From Methyloceanibacter sp. wino2 (GTDB lineage Bacteria > Pseudomonadota > Alphaproteobacteria > Rhizobiales > Methyloligellaceae): a stretch of DNA of 64,000 nt. This document shows, in pieces, positions 34,157-42,121 of the stretch. The notes beneath the pieces were generated by a model that made no database searches, was not told the DNA's origin, and saw nothing but the letters and a program-made list of their open reading frames with translations. The number at the start of each line of letters is the position of its first letter. Positions within the stretch are counted from its first letter, which is position 1. The position numbers were made by a program, and so were the translations under genes. Where the stretch lies: contig NZ_CP028960.1 in assembly GCF_003071365.1 (NCBI RefSeq), forward strand, positions 2,338,501-2,402,500, given 5' to 3'.

Positions 34157-34366
34157 CTACGCGGCCTCAATGGTGCTCACAGCGGTCTTGCCGCTGCGGC
34201 GATCGATCTCGGTGTCGAACTTGACGCTCTGACCTTCGGCCAGGTGCGTGATGCCGGCGCGCTCCAGAGCAGTGGCGTGTACGAACACGTCATTGCCGCC
34301 ATCGGCGGGCGCGATAAAGCCGAAGCCACGAGTGGCGTTGTAAAACTTAACGGTTCCCGTATTCAT
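34157..34366 (-). CDS. CspA-family cold-shock protein
   Basis: 69 residues from ATG 34366, behind AAAGGAAC. One cold-shock domain with both RNA-binding motifs, GFGFIAP (RNP1) and DVFVHAT (RNP2), and the usual VKFYNATRGFGFI start. Cold-shock proteins bind single-stranded RNA/DNA. The gene has a well-formed promoter about 145 bases upstream and therefore a long 5' leader, as in many cspA genes. Confidence 0.94.
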   Translation of the reverse strand: MNTGTVKFYNATRGFGFIAPADGGNDVFVHATALERAGITHLAEGQSVKFDTEIDRRSGKTAVSTIEAA

Positions 34367-34510
34367 CGGGGTTCCTTTCGTCCAAATGTATGCAGTCGTG
34401 CCTGAAGACGCGCGATGGCGCGTCTCGAAGCGAGATTGTCGATGTTTGGGAGGGTCTGAAACGTGCGCTTGAGCGCTACGGCCAATTGTCCGGCCAAATG
34501 TCGATCGCTC

Positions 34511-34539
34511 TATATAGGCGCATTTGGCGAAAACCACAA
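34511..34539 (-). promoter_or_regulatory. Predicted promoter of the cold-shock gene
   Basis: On the minus strand TTGTGG (34534-34539), 17-base spacer, TATATA (34511-34516). It predicts a transcript start near 34504 and a 5' untranslated leader of about 135 bases, long enough for a temperature-responsive fold. Confidence 0.6.
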
Positions 34540-34641
34540 GATGTCGTGCGCATGGCTGCCTCCCGCGACGGCTGCGTCACGCAGACACAGACCTGTAAGC
34601 ATGCGCGGATTCCGGTTTCGTCTAGGCGCAGTAACGCCTGT

Positions 34642-35307
34642 TCAGCGTCCGTCTTCGCCACGAATCCTGGCGGCAACCTCGATCGCGACGAGCCGGGCGA
34701 TCATGACGGCGACATAGAGCGTCCCGCAGGCTGCTTCCAATCCCGCCAGCGGCCGGGCAGGGCCCGATGCGGCAACGATGTCCCCATATCCCACGGTGGT
34801 CAGGGTCACGAGGCTGAAGTAGATCAGCGCGTCGCCCAAGTGCGCGCGATCGGTGTTGGCTGGAAGCCCTGCGAACGACCCAGGCTGGATGTGTTCGATG
34901 ATGCCGTAGAGATACGCGAACGCGACGGCGAGGAGCAGATACGCAACAACGGCGCCCATGATCGTGTTGGCGTCGACGTCGCGCCGCCGGGCCAACTCGC
35001 CGAAGATCAGCGCGATGCTGAGCGCGAACCAGGCCAGGGTGACCGTGGCCGAGGTCACTTGCAGCCACTGGGTCCCTGCCAGAAGGGCTCCCCAGCGCGT
35101 GATGAGAGCGGCCAGCGTCAAGCAGAGATAGACCCACCGCGTGCTGTCTCCCCGTGCCAACCAATAGGCGCCGGCAATGAAGACGACATTGAAAAGGAGT
35201 TCGATGGCGTAGTGCGTGGCGGGACTCGTGGCGATCGGCGCGACGACGATCAAAAGGCACAGAACAAGTAGAAGCACGCCGAAGTTCGGCACTCTCTTCA
35301 CGCGCAT
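34642..35307 (-). CDS. Ion channel family protein with potassium selectivity filter
   Basis: 221 residues from ATG 35307 (GGAGG 6 bases upstream). Five to six hydrophobic segments (about 9-28, 35-52, 58-78, 86-104, 118-138, 183-205), with the filter TVGYGD at 171-176 between the last two. This is a compact potassium-channel-type subunit that would assemble as a tetramer. No cytoplasmic RCK or cyclic-nucleotide domain is present. Confidence 0.85.
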   Translation of the reverse strand: MRVKRVPNFGVLLLVLCLLIVVAPIATSPATHYAIELLFNVVFIAGAYWLARGDSTRWVYLCLTLAALITRWGALLAGTQWLQVTSATVTLAWFALSIALIFGELARRRDVDANTIMGAVVAYLLLAVAFAYLYGIIEHIQPGSFAGLPANTDRAHLGDALIYFSLVTLTTVGYGDIVAASGPARPLAGLEAACGTLYVAVMIARLVAIEVAARIRGEDGR

Positions 35308-35405
35308 CGGAGGCCTCCTCTCATTGTGAGGGCGGCGATGAGCCGCCGAGTCGAATCATCCTTCGGTGGGATCATGGCAAGCATAGTCGTTGGCGTTGCC
35401 ACCAA

Positions 35406-35433
35406 CAAAAAAGCCGGCTCCTTATGAGCCGGC
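35406..35433 (-). terminator. Intrinsic terminator of the histidine-rich protein gene
   Basis: On the minus strand GCCGGCTC, loop ATAAG, GAGCCGGC, then TTTTTTG: a perfect 8-bp stem with a good U-tract, about 50 bases after the stop at 35485. Confidence 0.85.
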
Positions 35434-35484
35434 CTTCTTGCGTGGGAGTTGTCCCGAATTCTACGCGATGAAGTCTTCGCGCCC

Positions 35485-35799
35485 TCAAAGAAACTTTTCG
35501 AGGTCGCAGATGGCGCTCAGGAGACGGTCGTGGTTCTGACCGGACGCCGTGTGGGTATGGCCCATCTTCTTGTGCTGCCCTTCCGAGGGTGTCGGCGCGT
35601 GTGCGTCGCCGTGCTCGATGGTCTCTTCGTGGCGGACGATTTCCGCACGGTGCGCGGCGATTTCGGCTTCATGGGTGAAGATGTGAGCCTCCACGCGCTT
35701 GAGAATTGCCAGCGCACGCATGTGGTCCGCCGACCATTTCAGATGGTCCTGCTCGTAGCGCAGATGGTCCTTGTGCGCTTCGACATTGGTCTCGGTCAT
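35485..35799 (-). CDS. Histidine-rich small cytoplasmic protein, putative metal-binding
   Basis: 104 residues with 14 histidines and no signal peptide. The first 60 residues form a charged helix with histidines spaced about every 3-8 residues (AHKDHLRYEQDHLKWSADH), followed by GDAHAP and KKMGHTHTASGQNH. No family is recognised. It starts about 30 bases after the stop of the TonB-dependent receptor with histidine-rich loops and ends at a terminator, so the two genes form one transcript under the Zur-like boxes. A zinc store or chaperone is the natural guess, not shown. Confidence 0.65.
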   Translation of the reverse strand: MTETNVEAHKDHLRYEQDHLKWSADHMRALAILKRVEAHIFTHEAEIAAHRAEIVRHEETIEHGDAHAPTPSEGQHKKMGHTHTASGQNHDRLLSAICDLEKFL

Positions 35800-35829
35800 G
35801 ACATTGTTCCTCCTGATCCTCCCAAAGTG

Positions 35830-38247
35830 TCAGAACCGCATACTTCCAAAGAAGCGGACATTCGCGCCTGGTTCCAGCACGTTCTCACGCCGCTTGAAGG
35901 AGGCAGAGTTCAGCACCTTCTCGTCCAGGAGGTTATCGCCTTTCACGCCGATCCGCATCGTCGGTGCAAGAACACCCGGCCCCGCGCTCGCGACCACATA
36001 GCTCAGTTCGGCGTTGAGCAGCGTGTAGCCGGGGGTCGTCGGCTCTTCCGGTGCGACTTGGTTCTGTTCGAAGGCGTGCAAGAGGCCGACGCGGGCGAAC
36101 CAGTTGCTGTCCCGATAGTAGACGCCGCCACCGAGGCGGTGCGGCGGCATACGCGGCACATATTCGCCGTCGTCGAACCGGGCGTGAACGAAGTCGTATT
36201 GACCGTCGATGCCCCAGACACCGCGCCAGACCGATCCGACGTCGTACTCGCCAAGCAGCTCGACGCCGTAGAACACGGCATTGCGCTGCTTGAACAGCAC
36301 CTGGTCGAAGCTGTGGCTGTGGCCTTCCTCCTCATGACCCTCTTCGTGGTGGTCGTCGTGACCTTCCGGTTCGCATGAATCGAGATCGACGCCACAGGTA
36401 AGGCCCGTGAGCTCCCGGTAGATGAAGCCGTCGTAGTTCGTGTAGTAGCCGCTGGCGTCGTAACGGAACTTGCCGACCGGACGCTTCAGGCCCAGCTCGA
36501 TCGTTTGGGCCTTTTCCTCGTTGAGAAAGGGATTGCCGATCTCGAACGTGTTGCTTGCGTGGTGTGCGCCTTTCGAAAAGAGCTCCGCCGCTGCAGGTGC
36601 GCGCTCGACGGCTTGACCGTTCAGCCGCAAGACCGTGTTGTTGCCTAGGTCGTACAGCGCGCCAAGTCCGCCGCTCACGGGTACGAACGTGCGATCGCCT
36701 CTGTAGACAACGGGTGCTTCGGGATCGGCGATGCTGGAATAGCCGAAGCCGTCGACGCTGGCACTCTCGACCCGCAGCGCGGTTTGGAAGCGCCACCGGT
36801 CGGACGCTTCGAGTTCCTCGAACCAGAACCCGGCGATGCTCTCGGTGTCCGCAGGCTCGAGGAGCGAGTCGCCTTCGTAGCTCAAGCCTGCCGTATCGGC
36901 GTGGTCCCAGTGGACACCTACGGCACCGCGCACCTCGCCGTAGCGGCTCATGACAGGCGAATGCTGGATTTCCATGCGGGCTTCCTGCTGCTCGTTGGTG
37001 AAGACCGAGCCGATCTCGAAATCGCCGGCCTCTTCGTCCTCGTGCTCATGCTCTTCGTGTTCGTCGTGGCCGTGCTCTTCCTCCTCGTGGTCGTGACCGG
37101 CCGCGCTATGCCGCTCAAGCTCGTCATGCGCGTAGTCGGAGGCACCGAACCAGAAGCGGACGGCCTCGATGCCGGACGATTCCGGCCGCCACTCGCCTTT
37201 CACGAGAACCTTGTCCTGCACGAGATCGATTCGCGGCAAGAAGCCTTCCTCCGCCTCTTCGCCGGGAATGCCGTACAGGCTCTCGAAGCGCGCGTAGGAC
37301 ACGCCGATGAAGCCGTTGTCCCAGACGTGGGAGATACCCGCCGAGCCGCCCTTGCTGTCGACGAAACTGTTCAGCTCTTCGCCGAGCGGTGTCTCGTAGT
37401 CTTCGTAGTCGCGAATGAAGCCGTCGGCATGAAGCACGATGCCATGTGAGCCGCCGGTCACGCTGAAGGCGCCGTCGCCGCCCTCGTCGACGGTGTTGCC
37501 GCCGCCTTTGATCATGCCCGAGAAGCCGTGCTCGGGGAGATAGGTCGGGATGCGTTGGTTTTCGACGGACACTACGCCGCCGATCGCCTGGGAGCCGTAG
37601 CGCAAGGTCGAGGGACCGCGGACGACTTCGATCTTGTCGGCGTCCGAGGGGTCGATGGGGATCGCGTGATCTTCGGAGATCGCCGATACGTCGTGGCTTC
37701 CGATGCCGTTTTCCTGGATGCGCACGCGGTAGCTGTCGAGGCCGCGGATGATGGGCCGGTTGGCACCGGGCGCGAAGGTCGTGCCGGAGATGCCGGGCTT
37801 GTTCTGCAAGCTGTCGGTGATCGTCGCGCCCGGGTTCGCAAGGATCTCCCGCTCGGTCGCGACCGTTACGGGCACGAAGCTGTCCGCCCCGCTCACGATC
37901 GAAATGCCGGCCGGAATATCGATATCGAGGACTTGATCGGTCTGAGCGGGCGCGGGCTGTGCCGGTGCGCGTGAACGGCTCGACGTTTGCGTGCTGGGTC
38001 TCGAAGGGCTGGCGGGCCGCGTGCTTCTGCGTGCAGGACTTGGGGCACGCGAAGCGCCTCCCGAGGCGCCGCTCGAGGCTTTTTTCGGCTTCTCTACCGG
38101 GCTCGCCGTCGTGATTTCGATCGCGGGGAGTTCATAGACTTCTTGAACCTCCCCGGCTTCTTGCGCGGCGGCCGCGCCCATACCGACTGCCAAGCCACAC
38201 GGAAATACGCACAGGAGCGCGATGCCCCTGTTTGGCCCCTGAACCAT
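35830..38247 (-). CDS. TonB-dependent outer-membrane receptor, ZnuD-like with histidine-rich loops
   Basis: 805 residues from ATG 38247. After a signal peptide (to about 25) there is a Ser/Pro/Arg-rich linker (about 50-100), a plug domain (about 115-240, with GISGTTFAPGANRPIIRGLDSYRVRIQENGIG and VEVVRGPSTLRYGS-like), then a 22-strand barrel ending in FGSMRF. Two extracellular loops are packed with His, Asp and Glu (around HDHEEEEHGHDEHEEHEHE and HDDHHEEGHEEEGHSHS), the feature of zinc receptors such as ZnuD. Tandem Zur-like boxes lie directly upstream. Confidence 0.9.
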   Translation of the reverse strand: MVQGPNRGIALLCVFPCGLAVGMGAAAAQEAGEVQEVYELPAIEITTASPVEKPKKASSGASGGASRAPSPARRSTRPASPSRPSTQTSSRSRAPAQPAPAQTDQVLDIDIPAGISIVSGADSFVPVTVATEREILANPGATITDSLQNKPGISGTTFAPGANRPIIRGLDSYRVRIQENGIGSHDVSAISEDHAIPIDPSDADKIEVVRGPSTLRYGSQAIGGVVSVENQRIPTYLPEHGFSGMIKGGGNTVDEGGDGAFSVTGGSHGIVLHADGFIRDYEDYETPLGEELNSFVDSKGGSAGISHVWDNGFIGVSYARFESLYGIPGEEAEEGFLPRIDLVQDKVLVKGEWRPESSGIEAVRFWFGASDYAHDELERHSAAGHDHEEEEHGHDEHEEHEHEDEEAGDFEIGSVFTNEQQEARMEIQHSPVMSRYGEVRGAVGVHWDHADTAGLSYEGDSLLEPADTESIAGFWFEELEASDRWRFQTALRVESASVDGFGYSSIADPEAPVVYRGDRTFVPVSGGLGALYDLGNNTVLRLNGQAVERAPAAAELFSKGAHHASNTFEIGNPFLNEEKAQTIELGLKRPVGKFRYDASGYYTNYDGFIYRELTGLTCGVDLDSCEPEGHDDHHEEGHEEEGHSHSFDQVLFKQRNAVFYGVELLGEYDVGSVWRGVWGIDGQYDFVHARFDDGEYVPRMPPHRLGGGVYYRDSNWFARVGLLHAFEQNQVAPEEPTTPGYTLLNAELSYVVASAGPGVLAPTMRIGVKGDNLLDEKVLNSASFKRRENVLEPGANVRFFGSMRF

Positions 38248-38269
38248 AACTGCCCCCAAGCATTTTTAT

Positions 38270-38308
38270 GTTATATCATAACAAGAGAGCATAACGTTAT
38301 AACATAAG
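38270..38308 (-). promoter_or_regulatory. Two tandem Zur-like operator boxes
   Basis: Box 1 GTTATATCATAAC (38270-38282) is a perfect GTTAT-N3-ATAAC palindrome; box 2 GTTATAACATAAG (38296-38308) matches at all but the last base. Their centres are 26 bp apart, and box 1 ends 23 bases before the receptor start codon. The pattern is that of zinc-uptake regulator operators in Alphaproteobacteria; assignment to Zur is inferred from the sequence and the zinc-type receptor it precedes. Confidence 0.75.
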
Positions 38309-38513
38309 ACCTGTCCTGCCAAGCGTCCCGCGGGCCGTTTTCGGTTCGGACGCTTCCCGCGGCTCGAGGCTGGAATGGGCGAGGGGGGATGGCGCTGACG
38401 GTAGCGGAAAGCCCCGTCTACAGAGGAACCGGGCCTTCACGCTCCACACTTGATAGAGTGTCGGCAGGCGGCTCAAACGCGTCCCGCATATCCACATCGC
38501 GTCGAAATGCGCG

Positions 38514-38849
38514 ATGGCAGCCTTCCGAAGGAGACTCCAGTTGAATTGGTGGACACATTTGCTTCGAGACGAACGTCTCGCACATTCCTCTCCCGACATG
38601 CTGAGCTTCGAAGAGCTTGTGACCTTGCAGGCCACACTGCTGGGCAAAATGATGATGGTGAACAGCGCGCTCCATAGGCGGTATACAGAGCTATTGTCGT
38701 CGCCGGGTTCCGTTCCGTCCAACGAGGAGGCTCGCGAGGTTCTCGCCAGGGCGGCCAAGCATATCGACGAGTTGAATCGCATCATGCGCGATGAGTTGGC
38801 TTTTATCCTCAGCGAGAAGCACCACGGAGCCGATAATGACGAGGATTGA
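38514..38849 (+). CDS. Hypothetical protein
   Basis: Reading from ATG 38514 gives 111 residues; ATG 38598 (83 residues, starting MLSFEELVTLQATLL) is equally likely since neither start has a clear ribosome site. The product is helical and soluble, with LHRRYTELLSSPGSVPSNEEAREVLARAAKHIDELNRIM. No family recognised. It lies 18 bases before the Ntn-hydrolase gene and may be co-transcribed. Confidence 0.45.
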   Translation: MAAFRRRLQLNWWTHLLRDERLAHSSPDMLSFEELVTLQATLLGKMMMVNSALHRRYTELLSSPGSVPSNEEAREVLARAAKHIDELNRIMRDELAFILSEKHHGADNDED

Positions 38850-38867
38850 ACGAAAGGTGGTCCAGAA

Positions 38868-39875
38868 ATGTGCTCACGCATTCAATGGAAGGCGGACGGA
38901 CAGCCCGTGCTCGTCGGACGGAACATGGACTGGACCGCGAGGATGGGAACCAAGCTCTGGGCGATGCCAAAGGGCATCGCACGCGAAGGGCTGGTCGAGG
39001 AAAATCCGCTCGAGTGGACGTCGAAGTACGGCAGCGTGATATCAAGCGTCTGGGATTGCGCGACCGCCGATGGCCTGAATGAAGCCGGGCTGAACATCGA
39101 TCTTCTCTACCTGGCGGAGGCCAAGTACGGCGAGCGCGATCCATCCCGCCCCGGCATTTCGATCGCGCTATGGGTTCAGTGCTTCCTCGATACCTGTGCG
39201 ACGGTTGCCGAGGCGGTAGACGTGGCCAAGGCGTTTCAGGTCCGGCCTTTCGAGCTCGTTCACCAGGGCGAGAAAGTGGACGCACCGCTGCATCTGTCTC
39301 TTTCGGATGGGAGCGGCGATTCCGCCGTCATCGAGATCCTCGATGGCGAACCGCACATTCACCACGGGCCGCAGCACACGGTGATGACGAACTCGCCGCC
39401 TTACGACGATCAGCTTGTGCTGTTGAAGCAGTATGAGGGGCTCGGCGGCAAAAAACCGATCCCCGGCACCATGGAGGCCGAGGATCGCTTCGCGCGCGGC
39501 GCGTTCTACCTGACGAAGCTGCCGGACAATCCCGGTTCGTATCAGGCGGCAGTCGCCGGCGTGCTGAGTGTGATCCGCAACATGGCCACGCCCTTCGGCG
39601 CCAACGATCCCGTCCGACCCAACATCGCGGCGACCATCTGGCGGACGATCAGTGACTGCACGAACAAGCGCTACTATTTCGAGTTCTGCGACATGCCCAA
39701 TGTGGTGTGGATCGACCTGGCGAAGTTGAATCTCGAAGAAGGCGCTCCGGCCCAAATGTTCGACCTCGCTACCGACATCGAAGCATCGGGCGAAGTATCG
39801 GGAAAGTTCAAGCCGGCAGACCCGTTCGCTTTCCAAAAGGCCGCCACGTCCGTCACCTGGAAGCCCGCGGCCTGA
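38868..39875 (+). CDS. Linear amide C-N hydrolase (choloylglycine hydrolase family)
   Basis: 335 residues. Cys2 becomes the N-terminal nucleophile after Met removal (MCSRIQWKADGQPVLVGRNMDWTARMG), and GLNEAGLNIDLLYL, the VMTNSPPYDDQL block (asparagine near 175) and a conserved arginine in NKRYYFEF follow. This is the Ntn-hydrolase fold of bile-salt hydrolases, penicillin V acylases and acyl-homoserine-lactone acylases. There is no signal peptide, so it acts in the cytoplasm unless exported otherwise. The amide substrate is unknown. Confidence 0.88.
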   Translation: MCSRIQWKADGQPVLVGRNMDWTARMGTKLWAMPKGIAREGLVEENPLEWTSKYGSVISSVWDCATADGLNEAGLNIDLLYLAEAKYGERDPSRPGISIALWVQCFLDTCATVAEAVDVAKAFQVRPFELVHQGEKVDAPLHLSLSDGSGDSAVIEILDGEPHIHHGPQHTVMTNSPPYDDQLVLLKQYEGLGGKKPIPGTMEAEDRFARGAFYLTKLPDNPGSYQAAVAGVLSVIRNMATPFGANDPVRPNIAATIWRTISDCTNKRYYFEFCDMPNVVWIDLAKLNLEEGAPAQMFDLATDIEASGEVSGKFKPADPFAFQKAATSVTWKPAA

Positions 39876-39893
39876 CCTTGGGAGGAACGTCAG

Positions 39894-40103
39894 ATGTATC
39901 GCTTTGTCCTGCTGCTTTTGGCCTTCATTGCCGCGTCAATCCCGACGCTCGCACAAGACGCGGGCACGAAGCCGCAAACGCTGTTCACCAACGTCAACGT
40001 CTTCGACGGCAAGAACGAGGAGCTCATCGAGAATGCCAACGTTCTGGTCGATGGCAATCTGATCAAGCAGGTCTCGGTTGAGCCTATAAGGAACGTAGGA
40101 TGA
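39894..40103 (+). pseudogene. Amidohydrolase, N-terminal fragment only
   Basis: 69 residues: a signal peptide (about 1-21, ending LAQ) followed by TLFTNVNVFDGKNEELIENANVLVDGNLIKQVS, the opening beta-sandwich strands of imidazolonepropionase-like amidohydrolases. The catalytic barrel, with the metal-binding HxH, is missing; the frame stops after VEPIRNVG. The stop overlaps the ATG of the next, complete amidohydrolase (ATGA). Most likely a deletion remnant of a paralogue that is still translated as a short secreted peptide. Confidence 0.7.
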
Positions 40104-41902
40104 AACACCTTCTGAAAGCCTTTCGTCTGCCATTCGCCTGCCTGCTGATCGCCTGCGCGACGGTGATGACGGCAAACGCCCAATCCGCGCCGTCGCCCGA
40201 TCACCCGGAATGGGCAGCCGCACTCAAGGCCGCGGGGACACCGATCACGGTGTACACGGCCAAAAAGATCTACACGATGGATCCGGGCCGGCCCGAGGCC
40301 ACTGCCATTGCCGTTCTGGACGGCAGGGTTCTGTCCACCGGCACCTTGGAATCGATGAAGCCGTGGCTGTCGCGCTACAACTACACCGTCGACGACACCC
40401 TTAAAGACAAGATCGTCATGCCGGGCTTCATCGAGCCCCATACGCATTTCTATATGTCAGCGGGCTTCATGGCGCTCAGCTATATCGGGCCGATCGAACT
40501 GCCGAACCCGGCGGGCGGCATGTACGAGCCGGTGCCCACGCATGACGACGTGATCGCGAAGCTCACCGAGATCGACCGGAATCTGAGCGATCCGAACGAG
40601 CCGATCATCGCCTACGGCTTCGATCCCGCAAACCAGGGTGGTTCGCTCGATCGCAAGGGGCTCGATGCGATCAGCAAAACGCGGTCGATCACGGTGATCG
40701 CCTTCGCACCGCATTTCGTCTACCTCAACAGCCCCGCGATCAAGGTAGCCGGGATCAAGGATGACACCACCATCCATGGCGTCTTCAAGAATCCCGACGG
40801 CACGCTGAGCGGTGTTTTCAATGAGACGCTGGCCGTTCAGGCGGCACTGAAGCCGGTCTTTCCGAAGATCATCGCGCTCGGGGGCGTCAAGGGCCTGAAG
40901 TTCATGGGCGACATTGCCACCAGTGTCGGCATCACCACCACCTCCGACATGGCGTACGGCGCCATCGATCTCGATACGGAGTGGAAAGACACCACCGAGG
41001 CGGAGTCCGATCCGAACTTCGCGGTCCGGATGCGGCTGGTGCCGATGGAAGCCGTGATGCACGCCAAATACGGGGATGGCGCTGTCGATGCCTGGCGGAA
41101 GATGGCAGCAAAGGGCAATGACAAGCTGTTCGTCGACGGCATCAAGTTCTGGACCGACGGGTCGCTGCCGCTCATGTCGAGCATGGTTCGGTTCCCGGGC
41201 TTTCTCGATGGCTCGAACGGCAGCGTGAACAATATTCCATGGGATCAGCTAACGGCCCGAATGCTCCCCTGGTGGAAGGCAGGAATCCAGATCCACTGCC
41301 ACGTCAACGGCGACCTGTCGCTCGACGCATGCCTCCATTCGCTGGCCGAATTGCAGGACAGCAAGCCGCGCTTCGACCATCGCTTTAACCTCGAGCATTA
41401 CACCATGAGCACGCCGATGCAGGTGCGCCGGACGGCGAAGCTGGGCGGGGTTGCCAGCGTCAATATCTATTTCGCCGGCTATCGCAGCCTGCTGCACAGC
41501 AACCACGCCTATGGTCCGGATCGCTCCGAAGCCTTTGCTCGGCTGGGATCGCTGGAACGCGAAGGCGTGATCTTCGGGCTGCATTCAGACTATCCGCAGG
41601 TGATCGTGCCGATGAATCCGCTGGAAGCCGTCGGCATTGCGGTCGCTCGCATCGCCGAAGACGGCAAGACGGTGGTGGCGCCGGGTGAGCGCATCGGGGT
41701 CGATCGGGCGCTGCGCGCGATCACGATCGATGCCGCCTACGTCATCGGTATGGAAGACAAGGTCGGCAGCCTGATACCGGGCAAGTTCGCCGACTTCGCC
41801 GTGCTCGAGGGCGACCCCTACGCCGTCGATCCGACGAAGATTAAGGACATCCCGGTCTGGGGCACGGTGCTGTCGGGCAAGCTGCACAAGGCGAACAGGT
41901 AA
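40100..41902 (+). CDS. Amidohydrolase family protein (YtcJ-like), exported
   Basis: 600 residues. A signal peptide (about 1-28, ending NAQ) is followed by a beta-sandwich and metal-dependent barrel: the first metal motif PHTHF (H114, H116), a carboxylysine-type region near GVKGLKFMGDIATS, HCHVNGDLSLDACL, and HSDYPQVIVPMNPLEAV with the catalytic aspartate. The C-terminus GSLIPGKFADFAVLEGDPYAV is typical. It hydrolyses an unknown amide or urea-like substrate, probably in the periplasm. The preceding fragment is a remnant of a related gene. Confidence 0.88.
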   Translation: MKHLLKAFRLPFACLLIACATVMTANAQSAPSPDHPEWAAALKAAGTPITVYTAKKIYTMDPGRPEATAIAVLDGRVLSTGTLESMKPWLSRYNYTVDDTLKDKIVMPGFIEPHTHFYMSAGFMALSYIGPIELPNPAGGMYEPVPTHDDVIAKLTEIDRNLSDPNEPIIAYGFDPANQGGSLDRKGLDAISKTRSITVIAFAPHFVYLNSPAIKVAGIKDDTTIHGVFKNPDGTLSGVFNETLAVQAALKPVFPKIIALGGVKGLKFMGDIATSVGITTTSDMAYGAIDLDTEWKDTTEAESDPNFAVRMRLVPMEAVMHAKYGDGAVDAWRKMAAKGNDKLFVDGIKFWTDGSLPLMSSMVRFPGFLDGSNGSVNNIPWDQLTARMLPWWKAGIQIHCHVNGDLSLDACLHSLAELQDSKPRFDHRFNLEHYTMSTPMQVRRTAKLGGVASVNIYFAGYRSLLHSNHAYGPDRSEAFARLGSLEREGVIFGLHSDYPQVIVPMNPLEAVGIAVARIAEDGKTVVAPGERIGVDRALRAITIDAAYVIGMEDKVGSLIPGKFADFAVLEGDPYAVDPTKIKDIPVWGTVLSGKLHKANR

Positions 41903-42121
41903 AGCAAATCAGACTTGCCAGGTGGCTCACGTCCATGAGGCGTTGAAGATGGCAGGGCGCGAGAACGCGCATTCTTGATTGCAAGAATAGATTCGCCATC
42001 ACTATCAAGACCGGGAAGATCTACAAGAACACGCTCTGACGTGATGTCGGCTTGGGGTCAGCAGCAGACATGACGTCTGAGGGGCCGGCGCGTCTGCTTC
42101 GTGCCACTAGCGGACATGGAC
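41903..42121. other. Intergenic region between convergent genes
   Basis: No gene seen. It contains a perfect small palindrome ATTCTTG-ATTG-CAAGAAT (41971-41988) without a following T-run, and a stretch at 42040-42120 that on the minus strand resembles dispersed intergenic sequence (ATGTCTGCTGCTGACCC...) of Rhizobiales genomes. Origin unproven. Confidence 0.35.
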
